Part shown: positions 18,325 through 26,426 of the stretch, in pieces
Layout of the letters: each line of letters starts with the position of its first letter
How positions within the stretch are numbered: the stretch's first letter is position 1
Source of the DNA: Dokdonia sp. Hel_I_53
GTDB lineage: Bacteria; Bacteroidota; Bacteroidia; Flavobacteriales; Flavobacteriaceae
Direction of reading: 5' to 3'
NCBI RefSeq assembly: GCF_007827465.1
Contig: NZ_VISL01000001.1
Coordinates: 2,809,001-2,873,000 of the forward strand
Length of the DNA stretch: 64,000 nucleotides
Notes under the pieces: generated by a model
Database searches by the model: none
Seen by the model: the letters and a program-made list of their open reading frames with translations, nothing else
Told to the model about the DNA's origin: nothing
Program-made: the position numbers and the translations under genes

Positions 18325-18399
18325 ATGAAGGCATTAGGCTTTAAAAAGTGGAGTCGGAGACGGCCTAGCGTCAAGAAAATGTCTGGGAGACATTTTTAG
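18325..18399 (+). CDS. Possible small basic peptide (24 aa), doubtful
   Basis: ATG at 18325 opens a 24-codon frame ending at TAG: MKALGFKKWSRRRPSVKKMS then GRHF. It is strongly basic. It overlaps the outer copy of the 14-bp repeat shared with the tmRNA 3' end, so its composition may simply reflect that DNA. No promoter or homologue is evident. It could also be chance. Confidence 0.2.
   Translation: MKALGFKKWSRRRPSVKKMSGRHF
18346..18359. repeat. 14-bp direct repeat of the tmRNA 3' end, outer copy
   Basis: AAGTGGAGTCGGAG occurs here and again at 18467-18480, where it covers the acceptor-stem 3' end of tmRNA. The copies are 121 bases apart. A duplicated tmRNA end is the usual trace of site-specific integration. 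Confidence 0.7.
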
Positions 18400-18443
18400 C
18401 AAGGAGCGAGTGGTAGCGTTGGGCAAATCCCCCGGATACAAGA

Positions 18444-18465
18444 ACACCCGTCCAAGGACGGGTGT
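18444..18465 (-). terminator. Hairpin downstream of tmRNA, probable terminator
   Basis: A perfect 10-bp stem, ACACCCGTCC / GGACGGGTGT, with a 2-base loop begins 5 bases beyond the tmRNA 3' end on the minus strand. The following bases are only moderately T-rich (TTCTTGT), so it may act in 3' processing as well as termination. Confidence 0.6.
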
Positions 18466-18469
18466 GAAG

Positions 18470-18866
18470 TGGAGTCGGAGGGATTCGAACCCTCGTCCAA
18501 ACAAGCAATACTACTGCTTTCTACGTGTGTAGTTTCAAATTAAATTTTCGAAAGCTTGCCGGTTAGAAACTACCAACGCACTTCTTATCTTCAATTAAGT
18601 TTCTCTCTTATATCAAAGCCCTATAAGAGATAGGTTTACTTTTACGAAGTCACTATATCGATTGCCGTAAACCAAGGCTCTCGAGTGACTTCCTGCTTGT
18701 CTACCTTGTAGACCGAGGCGTAATCTTACTATAATTCAGATTATGCAGCTAGGGCGTAGTTATTCTCGCCGTTTAAAAAAGATGAAATATGAGATTTACG
18801 AGCTATTTTCCAGCGCTCGACACGCTTACAATACTATTGATCTCGCTGTCAAAACCAGTCGACCCC
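18470..18866 (-). ncRNA. ssrA: Transfer-messenger RNA (tmRNA)
   Basis: On the minus strand the RNA begins GGGGTCGACTGGTTTTGACA and ends with a T-arm containing GGTTCGAATCCC followed by TCCGACTCCA. The ends pair over seven positions (GGGGTCG with CGACTCC, one G-U). The reading frame at 18770-18741 gives the tag (A)GENNYALAA then TAA, the usual Bacteroidota tag, which marks stalled products for Clp proteases. The length of 397 bases is normal. The terminal CCA is not encoded beyond the discriminator A and must be added. SmpB is not in the window. Confidence 0.97.
18741..18770 (-). other. tmRNA tag-peptide reading frame
   Basis: Codons for GENNYALAA and a TAA stop on the minus strand. The C-terminal LAA is the degradation signal recognised by ClpXP/ClpAP. 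Confidence 0.95.
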
Positions 18867-18933
18867 AAAAGTGTAAATTTCCTATTCTTGCTATTTTAAA
18901 GACTTATTAAAGAACTCAAAATAAACAGAACTT

Positions 18934-18949
18934 CGCTTTCGCGAAAGCG
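18934..18949. repeat. Palindromic repeat, copy 3 (intergenic)
   Basis: CGCTTTCGCGAAAGCG between the divergent tmRNA gene and the dehydrogenase gene at 19043. Confidence 0.95.
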
Positions 18950-18974
18950 GAACAACAAATATACTACTAAACGT

Positions 18975-18982
18975 TATATTTG
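18975..18982 (+). promoter_or_regulatory. Candidate -7 element for the 19043 gene
   Basis: TATATTTG matches TAnnTTTG. No TTG is seen at the -33 position. It would give a leader of about 50 bases. Confidence 0.45.
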
Positions 18983-19042
18983 CTCTTAATAAAACGCAAA
19001 AGGTATACCAATTAATACACCTATAAAAGAAATCTCAGACAT

Positions 19043-20245
19043 ATGAAATTTGCTATCATTAAAGAACGTAAAAATCCACCAGATCGCCGTGTAGTTTTTT
19101 CACCAGAAAAGCTAGCGGAGGCTAGAGAACAGTTCTCAAAAGCAAAGTTTATAGTAGAATCTTCTGATATACGTATTTTTCCTAACGATCTATATAGACT
19201 AAACGGTTTTAAAGTCACAAAAGATGTATCAAAGGCTGATGTCCTGATTGGTGTAAAGGAAGTCCCGATAGATGCACTCATCCCCGATAAAAAATATTTT
19301 TTCTTTAGCCATACAATTAAGAAGCAACCATACAATAGAGCTTTGTTACAAGCTGTTTTAGAAAAAAACATTGAGCTTTACGATCACGAGGTTATTACTT
19401 CAGAAAATTCTTCAAGGCTTATAGGTTTTGGTCGATATGCCGGATTAGTAGGAGCTTATAATGGTTTTAGATTGTTGGGTAAAAGAAATCTATTATTTGA
19501 CCTCCCTAAAGTGGAAGAACTCTCAGACCTGAATGCCGTTAAAAAAGAGCTAGATAAATTAGCACTTCCTAAAATTAAAATTTGCCTTACAGGCTCTGGA
19601 AAAGTAGCGATGGGGGCAAAAGAAATTCTTGATCATCTACAAATTAGGGAAGTTACCATAGCAGACTATCTGTCTAATGATTTTGAATACCCTGTATATT
19701 GTCACATTGACGTATTAGATTATAATAAACGAATAGATGGTGCTATAGGAGATAAATATGAATTTTATAAGGATCCCTCTGGTTATAAAAGTGACTTTAT
19801 GAAGTTTGCCCAAGTGACAGATTATTTTATTGCTGGTCACTTTTATGGGGATGGAGCTCCTTATCTTTTTACTAGAGAACAAGCAAAAGACCCTAACTTC
19901 AATATTCAAGTAATTGCAGATGTTTCTTGTGACATAAACGGTCCAGTAGCCAGCACGATTAAACCCTCCACCATTGCAGATCCTTTTTATGGATATAATC
20001 CTCTTACCGAAAAAGAAGATAATTATACGAAAGAAGGAGTAATTGCCGTTATGGCGGTAGATAATCTACCTTGTGAACTCCCAAGAGATGCAAGTGAAGG
20101 ATTTGGTGAGATGTTTTTAGAGCATGTAATTCCTGCTTTTTTTAATGGAGATGAAGACGGTGTATTAGAAAGAGCATTGATGACTAAGAATGGAAAGCTT
20201 ACGCCTAGGTATTCCTATTTACAAGGATATGTAGATGGCAAGTAG
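19043..20245 (+). CDS. NAD(P)-dependent dehydrogenase of the alanine dehydrogenase/saccharopine dehydrogenase fold
   Basis: 400 residues, cytoplasmic. The N-terminus MKFAIIKERKNPPDRRVVFSP is the substrate-binding start seen in alanine dehydrogenase/PNT and lysine-forming saccharopine dehydrogenases, with the conserved Lys and Arg pair. The 'FFFSHTIKKQPYNRALLQ' segment (about 86-103) matches lysine-forming saccharopine dehydrogenase-like proteins. A Rossmann motif, ICLTGSGKVAMGAKEIL, lies at about 188-204, with less typical spacing than GxGxxG. 'IADVSCDINGPV' near 290-301 carries an active-site Asp. The likely reaction is NAD-linked reduction or oxidation of an amino acid; the substrate cannot be fixed. 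It is a single gene with its own candidate promoter. Confidence 0.8.
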   Translation: MKFAIIKERKNPPDRRVVFSPEKLAEAREQFSKAKFIVESSDIRIFPNDLYRLNGFKVTKDVSKADVLIGVKEVPIDALIPDKKYFFFSHTIKKQPYNRALLQAVLEKNIELYDHEVITSENSSRLIGFGRYAGLVGAYNGFRLLGKRNLLFDLPKVEELSDLNAVKKELDKLALPKIKICLTGSGKVAMGAKEILDHLQIREVTIADYLSNDFEYPVYCHIDVLDYNKRIDGAIGDKYEFYKDPSGYKSDFMKFAQVTDYFIAGHFYGDGAPYLFTREQAKDPNFNIQVIADVSCDINGPVASTIKPSTIADPFYGYNPLTEKEDNYTKEGVIAVMAVDNLPCELPRDASEGFGEMFLEHVIPAFFNGDEDGVLERALMTKNGKLTPRYSYLQGYVDGK

Positions 20246-20324
20246 TGCGCCTTAGTTTTTGATTATCTTCATGACTTGTGTGGTGTGGAAATCTTACATG
20301 TATTATATTTACTAAAACCCTATA

Positions 20325-21248
20325 ATGAAAATATTAATAACAGGAGCCACAGGATTGGTAGGTTCTGCACTAAGTGATTTGTGTCGCACAGATGGTATCC
20401 ATGTAAATTATCTCACAACATCAAAGAAAAAAATACGTTCAGAAAAAAACTTACAAGGTTTCTATTGGAACCCAAAAGAGGATTATCTTGACGAAGAATC
20501 TATGGCAGATGTTGAGGTGATTGTTCACTTGGCTGGAGCTACTATTGCACAACGATGGACACCAGAAAATAAGGAAGCCATCTTTGATAGTAGAATTAAA
20601 ACGGCTAGGATGTTGTTTAGTACGCTTTCGCGAAAGCGTAAAGAAAACGAGCCTAAAACAGTTATGCACTATATTTCTGCAAGTGCGATAGGAGGCTACC
20701 CCTCATCTCTTACAAAGCTATATAACGAGACATATCCAGAGTATGCCACAGGGTTTCTTGGAGAAATTGTGGAGGAGTGGGAAAAATCTGCGACGGAATT
20801 TCAACGTCTAGACATAATAACTACCTGCGTGCGTACGGGAATTATACTTGATAAAGAGGATGGTGCACTTCCTAAAATAATGAAGCCTATTACCTATGGT
20901 GCTGGTGCTCCACTAGGGAGTGGTAAGCAATGGCAATCGTGGATTCATACGGAAGATATGGCTGGCATCTACCATTATATTATTAAAAACAGACTTTCTG
21001 GAATTTATAATGCCGTGGCCCCTTATCCTGTAACAAATATGGAAATGACAGAGGTGCTTGCAGCACAATTAGACAAGCCTTTATTACTTCCTAAAGTTCC
21101 TAAGTTTGCTTTAAAATTAGTCTTAGGCGATATGGCCGCAATTGTTCTAGAAAGTCAAAAAGTAAGTGCAAAAAAGATTAGAGAAGAAGGGTATTTATTT
21201 AAATATAAAAAGATAGACCAGGCAATTAAAGATATTCTAGACATCTAG
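20325..21248 (+). CDS. TIGR01777-family sugar-epimerase-like protein (SDR39U1/YfcH type)
   Basis: 307 residues. The Rossmann motif ITGATGLVGSALSDL is at residues 4-18, 'VIVHLAGATIAQRWT' at about 65-79, and the C-terminal DUF1731-like part 'VSAKKIREEGYLFKYKKIDQAI' is typical. Extended SDR proteins of this type bind NAD(P); the substrate is unknown and the usual Tyr-x-x-x-Lys is not obvious. A palindromic repeat is embedded in frame near residue 100 (TLSRKRKE), in a loop that should tolerate insertion. It ends just upstream of a bidirectional terminator. Confidence 0.9.
   Translation: MKILITGATGLVGSALSDLCRTDGIHVNYLTTSKKKIRSEKNLQGFYWNPKEDYLDEESMADVEVIVHLAGATIAQRWTPENKEAIFDSRIKTARMLFSTLSRKRKENEPKTVMHYISASAIGGYPSSLTKLYNETYPEYATGFLGEIVEEWEKSATEFQRLDIITTCVRTGIILDKEDGALPKIMKPITYGAGAPLGSGKQWQSWIHTEDMAGIYHYIIKNRLSGIYNAVAPYPVTNMEMTEVLAAQLDKPLLLPKVPKFALKLVLGDMAAIVLESQKVSAKKIREEGYLFKYKKIDQAIKDILDI
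20621..20640. repeat. Palindromic repeat, copy 4 (in coding sequence)
   Basis: A 20-bp perfect palindrome inside the epimerase gene, translated as TLSRKRK. Confidence 0.95.
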
Positions 21249-21298
21249 ACATCTAGCTATTAGTACTATAATATACTTTTGAAAAATAAATACCTCAA

Positions 21299-21340
21299 AA
21301 AAAAAGAGCCACTTCATTTAAGAAGTGGCTCTTTTTAATA
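21299..21340. terminator. Bidirectional terminator between convergent genes
   Basis: A long inverted repeat, AAAAAGAGCCACTTC / GAAGTGGCTCTTTTT, with an A run on one side and a T run on the other. It serves both the epimerase gene and the YceI gene. Confidence 0.9.
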
Positions 21341-21355
21341 CATTAAAAAAATGTA

Positions 21356-22024
21356 TTAAGCTTTTGTAGCTTTTATGTTTACAGTAAGAGCTACATCATC
21401 ACTGATGAATTTGTCTCCTAAGTTGTCAAAAACTGATTGTGAACCGTAGTTCACACCCCATTCTGTACGATCAATCATAAATGTCTCACTCATAAGTGTC
21501 ATTTGATTTCCATTTACAGAATAGTTTACAGGAAATTCGATGCTTTTTTTCTGATCTCTAATTGTTAGATTTCCTTGCATCATTTTCTTTCCATCTTTCT
21601 CAGTCACACCTGTTACTTCAAAAGCAGCTGTAGGATATTTTGCAACGTTGAAGAAATGATCTTCTTTTTCTTTAGCAGTTCCTTTAAGGTGACCTTCTAG
21701 GTCTTCTTTTCCTTCTCCTGCTTTAAGGTCAGTAACTTCAATAGAAGTCATGTCGATTAAGAATGTTCCAGTAACAACATCACCAGCAACATTTACAACA
21801 CCATTATCGATGTTTATAGTTCCCATGTGTTTTCCAGTAGGCTTGCTTCCTTCCCACATAATTGTAGAGGCATCTGCATCAACCATAAATTTTTGTGCAT
21901 CAGCTACAACAGAAACTTCTTGAGCTTCACCAACTTCTGTTTTGTTTTTGTCTTCTTCTTTACAAGAAACAACTCCTGCCATAAGAGCAACTACAGCAAG
22001 TGTATTTAGAATTTGTTTTTTCAT
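21356..22024 (-). CDS. YceI-family lipoprotein
   Basis: 222 residues. The N-terminus MKKQILNTLAVVALMAGVVSC ends in a lipobox (AGVVSC), so the mature protein is a lipoprotein with Cys at about residue 21. The YceI beta-barrel domain fills about 45-222: 'VDADASTIMWEGSKPTGKHMG', 'GTFLIDMTSIEVTDL', 'HFFNVAKYPTAAFEVTG', 'NLTIRDQKKSIEFPV' and 'IDRTEWGVNYGS'. YceI proteins bind long isoprenoid or amphiphilic molecules in a hydrophobic barrel. It is monocistronic, with its own -7 element and terminator. Confidence 0.95.
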   Translation of the reverse strand: MKKQILNTLAVVALMAGVVSCKEEDKNKTEVGEAQEVSVVADAQKFMVDADASTIMWEGSKPTGKHMGTINIDNGVVNVAGDVVTGTFLIDMTSIEVTDLKAGEGKEDLEGHLKGTAKEKEDHFFNVAKYPTAAFEVTGVTEKDGKKMMQGNLTIRDQKKSIEFPVNYSVNGNQMTLMSETFMIDRTEWGVNYGSQSVFDNLGDKFISDDVALTVNIKATKA

Positions 22025-22050
22025 TTTGATAGTTTTGGTTTAGTAAAGTG

Positions 22051-22058
22051 CAAAATTA
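22051..22058 (-). promoter_or_regulatory. Candidate -7 element for the YceI gene
   Basis: TAATTTTG on the minus strand matches TAnnTTTG, 27 bases ahead of the ATG. The -33 TTG is absent at the expected spacing. Confidence 0.4.
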
Positions 22059-22289
22059 ACTTATTATTAAATTTGGTTTCTTAAATTTATATTAAATAGT
22101 CTATGAATATGGAGTGCTGAGCTATTGATACGAATATTTTCAATGTAAACATCTAAGAGGTTTATTTTAATTGAGAATGTTTCATTGTTAACAGAAAGCA
22201 ATGCTACGGTACTTCATGGCTATTTAATTCTTATTAAGGTTTTTATCTATTAAGAATCGATGAAGATTTATTTTTTACCGATGAACGTC

Positions 22290-22297
22290 TATATTTG
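22290..22297 (+). promoter_or_regulatory. Candidate -7 element of the polysaccharide cluster
   Basis: TATATTTG lies 20 bases ahead of the ATG of the Wza-like gene. The -33 region is T-rich without an exact TTG. It is the most likely main promoter of the plus-strand cluster. Confidence 0.5.
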
Positions 22298-22317
22298 TGT
22301 AGCTTAACCCTTCTTAA

Positions 22318-23103
22318 ATGAGATATATTATTTTAGTGCTGTTACTTAGCATGGTTGCACTTACTTCTTCTTGTGTGCCACTTAAAGACATCACCTATTT
22401 GCGTGAATCAGAAATGAAATCAGATAGTCTTATTTCGGTACAGGTACAACAAAGACCATATCGTGTACAAGTGGGAGATATTCTCAGTATACGTCTTAAA
22501 GCTCTAGATCAACAACTTGTAGACTTTTTCAATCCAGCAGGATCTGGAGGCGTTTCGCTTGATGAAGGATTTTATTATGATGGTTTTGCGATTGATACAC
22601 ATGGTAATATCAGAGTACCAGAATTAGGAGAGATCAACGTATTAGGAAGAACTACAGAAGAGATTAGAGAAATTATTGAAAAACGATTGCTGGCAGATTA
22701 TATTAAAGACGAAGCAGATCTTTTTGTGACTGTAAAGCTTCCTGGAATTCGATACACCCTAGTGGGAGAGATAGGAAGTCCAGGAACTCAAAACGTGTTA
22801 GCAGAAAAGGTGTCTATTCTTGAGGCAATAGCAAATGCTGGAGGCGTTCCTCTCACAGGTGATTTGACAGATATTTTGATTATAAGACAATATCCAGGAG
22901 GGCAACGTGTTCATCATATAGACTTAACAACTATTGATGTGATGCAATCTCCATTTTATTATATTCAACCCAATGATATCATTACGGTAAATCCTTTGCC
23001 GCAAAAAGCCATTGGTGTAGGTACAACTGGATTACAGGCCCTTACAACAATAATAAGCATTGTCACAACAATCGCCACAGTTATTCTACTAGCAACACGA
23101 TAA
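22318..23103 (+). CDS. wza: Wza-like polysaccharide export lipoprotein
   Basis: 261 residues. Signal and lipobox: MRYIILVLLLSMVALTSSC, so Cys at about 19. The poly_export domain follows (about 45-130, 'YRVQVGDILSIRLKAL', 'GFAIDTHGNIRVPELGEI'), then an SLBB domain (about 140-215, 'YTLVGEIGSPGTQNV'), and a C-terminal hydrophobic helix (TIISIVTTIATVILLATR). Wza-type proteins form the outer-membrane channel for capsule or exopolysaccharide, gated by a Wzc-type protein, whose gene follows after 3 bases. It is shorter than E. coli Wza (about 380 aa), as is usual in Bacteroidota. The symbol is by family resemblance. Confidence 0.9.
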   Translation: MRYIILVLLLSMVALTSSCVPLKDITYLRESEMKSDSLISVQVQQRPYRVQVGDILSIRLKALDQQLVDFFNPAGSGGVSLDEGFYYDGFAIDTHGNIRVPELGEINVLGRTTEEIREIIEKRLLADYIKDEADLFVTVKLPGIRYTLVGEIGSPGTQNVLAEKVSILEAIANAGGVPLTGDLTDILIIRQYPGGQRVHHIDLTTIDVMQSPFYYIQPNDIITVNPLPQKAIGVGTTGLQALTTIISIVTTIATVILLATR

Positions 23104-23106
23104 ACG

Positions 23107-25542
23107 ATGGAAGAAGATTTTGATGTACAAAGTTCCGGAGGTTTTTTTGATTTTAAAGGGTTCCTTTTTAGGTTAGTAAGTTTTTGGTGGTTATTTCTTA
23201 TATCTCTTGCTATTGCTTTTGGGATTGCTAGATACATTAACGTACGGAAGGTTCCTATTTATAGAGAGACGAGTGTGATTTCTATTAAGGACGACCAGAA
23301 CCAAATGTTTGGGGGTAATACCAGCTTGGTTTTTAATTGGGGAGGGACCACAGATAAGGTACAAACAAGTATCATAATGCTTAAGTCGCGTTCACACGCA
23401 GAGCGAGTCGTTCAATACCTACAGTATTACATTAACTACCAGAAACAAGGAGAATACCACATTGAAGATGTGTATGGAAATACCCCTTTTAGGTTAAAGC
23501 TAAATGACTCTTTCCCGCAACTGTATGGAAAACGAATGACATTTATAGACCAAGGTAACGGCTTGGTACGCATCAAAATTCCTTTTAATGGAGAAAATAT
23601 TTCATTGTATAATTATAGAACTCTTCAACCTGCTATAATTCCTGGTCCAACGGAAAGTTTTGATGAGGTATTAAAAATAGGAGATACGATTGAAACACCA
23701 TTTTTAAAAGGCGTCTTACTTCCTACAGAAGTCTACCCTCAGGAAGGGGATGCATATTTAGTGAGTTTAGGCAATTTTAATGCTACGGCTGGTAGATACC
23801 GAGGTATAGGGATTACCCAAACTCCTCGAGGAAGCTCTATTTTGGAACTTAGCCTAGTGGGGACTAATAAAAAGAGGCTTATTGATTATCTTAATGCTAG
23901 TATTGCCGTACGTACCGATGAGCAATTACGTCAAAAGAATCTTTTTGCTACTAAGACTATAAAATACATAGATAGTAGTTTAAAGTCTAGCAATAGAGAT
24001 TTAGATAAAGCGCTTGCAGACCTTAACTATTTTCAAAGTAAAAATAGAGATGTTGCACTGTCTGGTGGGGCAGAGCAAATAAGTAGTGAGTTGCAGTCTC
24101 TAGATAATAAAAAGGATGAACTGGCAAGACAATTGGTCTATTACAAACAATTAGAAAATTATCTTACTACCAGAACAGATTATACAAATGTCCCAGCACC
24201 ATCTGTTACGCTTATTAATGAAGGGAGTATAACTAATGGCGTTTCAAGTATTGTACAACTAGCATTACAGAGAAGTAATCTTTCTTATACAGCAAAGGAA
24301 GGGAATCCGGCCTTTAGAGACCTTGACAGACGTATAAATGCAGAGAAGGAAGTGTTGTTTGAAAATATACGTTCTAGCAAAGAGCAAATTAATTACCAGA
24401 TAGCAACTCTTAATCAAGATATTAGAGAAGCGCAAGGACAGCTGCGACAGTTTCCTAAAGAGGAGCAAGAACTAGCCGAAATACAGCGCCGCTTTTCTAT
24501 AAGTCAAGAAGCATATGATCTATACACCACAAAGCGAAGCGAGGCTGAAATTATAAAGGCATCCAATGTTTCAGATATTCTTTTTATAGACAAAGCAAAA
24601 GATGTGGGGAGAGGTCCCATAGGCCCTAATACACAACTTAATAAAGTGATGGCTGCATTTTTCGGGAGTGTTATACCAATCGCATTGGTGCTAATTCTAT
24701 TTTTTCTTGATGCTAAGATTGGAACTCCAGAAGATGTAAAAAAAAGATCTAGCATAAATATATTAGGAGTTATAGGTAAAAACAAGAGAGGCTCAGTACT
24801 TGTAGTGCGAGATCACCCAAGATCTGCTATTGCTGAGGCTTTTAGAGGGTTGCGATCAAGCCTACAATTTATTTATAAGAAGAAAGGTTTAACTGGTGCC
24901 AAAACAGTATTAGTTACCTCTAGTATAAGCGGAGAGGGTAAGACGTTTACCTCTATAAATCTTGCTTCCGTTTTCGCTTTAAGCGAAAAGAAAACAGTTC
25001 TTGTGGGATTAGATTTACGGAAACCAAAAATATTTGACGACTTTAATATTGATAATGACAAAGGGGTTGTAAACTATTTGATAGGGGATGCAGCGATCAA
25101 GGAGATTAAGCAACCCTCTGGAATACCACATTTAGATGTGATTTTATCGGGACCGATCCCACCTAATCCTTCAGAATTGATTATAAGTGGTGCTATGGAG
25201 GAATTTGTGGCGGAACTTAAAGAGCAATATGATTACATCATTTTTGACACACCTCCTTTAGGTTTGGTTTCTGATGCTTTTGAACTAATGCCGTATGCAG
25301 ACGCTTCTCTTTATATCGTTAGACAAGGATATACTAAAAAAGATATGCTACGTCTTGTTAATGATAAGTATGAGAAGGGAGAGATTAAAAATATTAGTTT
25401 TGTGCTTAATTATTTTCAGCAGAAGAAAAAGTACGGCTACGGCTACAGCTATGGCTATGGAGCCTATAATAATGGATATCACGAGGAGGAGAAATCTGGA
25501 ATCTTTCATCGTTTAAGAAGCGTATTGACAAAAAGAAAGTAA
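23107..25542 (+). CDS. wzc: Wzc-like polysaccharide co-polymerase with tyrosine autokinase domain
   Basis: 811 residues. TM1 is at about 22-42 and TM2 at about 515-535; between them lies a large periplasmic region with coiled coil (about 280-480). The cytoplasmic BY-kinase (about 560-760) has Walker A SSISGEGKT (about 605), Walker A' VLVGLDLRKP (about 631) and Walker B YDYIIFDTPP (about 708). The tail near 775-795 is a Tyr cluster, YGYGYSYGYGAYNNGY, the expected autophosphorylation site. The cycle of phosphorylation controls polymer length and export with the Wza channel. It is co-transcribed with the Wza-like gene and the ABC exporter genes. Confidence 0.95.
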   Translation: MEEDFDVQSSGGFFDFKGFLFRLVSFWWLFLISLAIAFGIARYINVRKVPIYRETSVISIKDDQNQMFGGNTSLVFNWGGTTDKVQTSIIMLKSRSHAERVVQYLQYYINYQKQGEYHIEDVYGNTPFRLKLNDSFPQLYGKRMTFIDQGNGLVRIKIPFNGENISLYNYRTLQPAIIPGPTESFDEVLKIGDTIETPFLKGVLLPTEVYPQEGDAYLVSLGNFNATAGRYRGIGITQTPRGSSILELSLVGTNKKRLIDYLNASIAVRTDEQLRQKNLFATKTIKYIDSSLKSSNRDLDKALADLNYFQSKNRDVALSGGAEQISSELQSLDNKKDELARQLVYYKQLENYLTTRTDYTNVPAPSVTLINEGSITNGVSSIVQLALQRSNLSYTAKEGNPAFRDLDRRINAEKEVLFENIRSSKEQINYQIATLNQDIREAQGQLRQFPKEEQELAEIQRRFSISQEAYDLYTTKRSEAEIIKASNVSDILFIDKAKDVGRGPIGPNTQLNKVMAAFFGSVIPIALVLILFFLDAKIGTPEDVKKRSSINILGVIGKNKRGSVLVVRDHPRSAIAEAFRGLRSSLQFIYKKKGLTGAKTVLVTSSISGEGKTFTSINLASVFALSEKKTVLVGLDLRKPKIFDDFNIDNDKGVVNYLIGDAAIKEIKQPSGIPHLDVILSGPIPPNPSELIISGAMEEFVAELKEQYDYIIFDTPPLGLVSDAFELMPYADASLYIVRQGYTKKDMLRLVNDKYEKGEIKNISFVLNYFQQKKKYGYGYSYGYGAYNNGYHEEEKSGIFHRLRSVLTKRK

Positions 25543-25552
25543 ACCTGAGCGA

Positions 25553-26425
25553 ATGGCTGGAGATAAAGTGATACAAGACGATTGGCTCTATGAGATTAAA
25601 CCGAAAGGAAAATTTATAGATCTTAATTTTAAAGAAATCTGGAGGTACAGAGATCTCTTGGTTTTGTTTGTAAAACGGGATATTGTTACGGTTTATAAAC
25701 AAACGGTTCTAGGGCCTTTGTGGTTTTTAATACAACCCTTATTTACGAGTGTGGTATTTACACTCATATTTAATAATATTGGGAATATAAACACGGGAGC
25801 TGTTCCCGCTTTCTTGTTTAATCTCATTGGGATTACTTTATGGAATTATTTTAAAGATTGCTTATCCTCTACGAGCGTAACGTTTACCAGTAATGCAGGA
25901 CTTTTTGGAAAAGTTTATTTCCCTCGTTTTATTGTTCCTGCTTCTAAAGTAGTATCTGGACTCTTCAAGTATACCATACAGCTATTGATCTTCTTTGGTT
26001 TTTACGTCTATTATATCTTTGTTAAGGGTATTGATGTGCGTCCTTCTTTGTGGGTTTGGTTAGTGCCCATCTGCATCCTCAACATGGCCCTCATAAGTTT
26101 AGGAGTGGGGATGATATTAAGCGCAATGACCACAAAGTATAGAGATTTGACGGTGTTGGTCTCATTTGGGTTAAATTTATTAATGTATATCAGCGCGGTG
26201 ATGTATCCATTAGAAGAGATCCGAAAAAAGCTCCCTAAGTATTTCTGGCTTATAGAGTACAATCCCTTGGCTCAAATAATTGAAACCTATCGCGGGTTAC
26301 TTTTAGGGGCTACTTCTATAAATTTTAATGCGATACTCATTACTTTTTTAATTGGAATCTGTAGTTTTCTTATTGGACTAGTCATTTTCAATAAAACGGA
26401 AAAAACATTTATAGATACGGTGTAG
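25553..26425 (+). CDS. wzm: ABC-2 polysaccharide exporter permease (Wzm type)
   Basis: 290 residues with about six transmembrane helices after an N-terminal amphipathic stretch: FKEIWRYRDLLVLFVKRDI, then VYKQTVLGPLWFLIQPLF, the characteristic start of O-antigen/teichoic acid export permeases. It ends 1 base before the ATP-binding subunit gene. Together they would move undecaprenyl-linked glycan across the inner membrane. Its presence next to Wza and Wzc is notable, because Wzm/Wzt systems usually work without a Wzy polymerase. Confidence 0.93.
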   Translation: MAGDKVIQDDWLYEIKPKGKFIDLNFKEIWRYRDLLVLFVKRDIVTVYKQTVLGPLWFLIQPLFTSVVFTLIFNNIGNINTGAVPAFLFNLIGITLWNYFKDCLSSTSVTFTSNAGLFGKVYFPRFIVPASKVVSGLFKYTIQLLIFFGFYVYYIFVKGIDVRPSLWVWLVPICILNMALISLGVGMILSAMTTKYRDLTVLVSFGLNLLMYISAVMYPLEEIRKKLPKYFWLIEYNPLAQIIETYRGLLLGATSINFNAILITFLIGICSFLIGLVIFNKTEKTFIDTV

Positions 26426-26426
26426 G

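Noticed and set aside
18360..18443. tRNA-like gene near the tmRNA repeat
   Set aside because: Only the 14-bp acceptor-end piece is shared; no cloverleaf with anticodon or T-arm could be drawn.
25430..25485. CRISPR-like or tandem repeat in the Wzc gene
   Set aside because: It is a low-complexity tyrosine tail in frame, without spacers.
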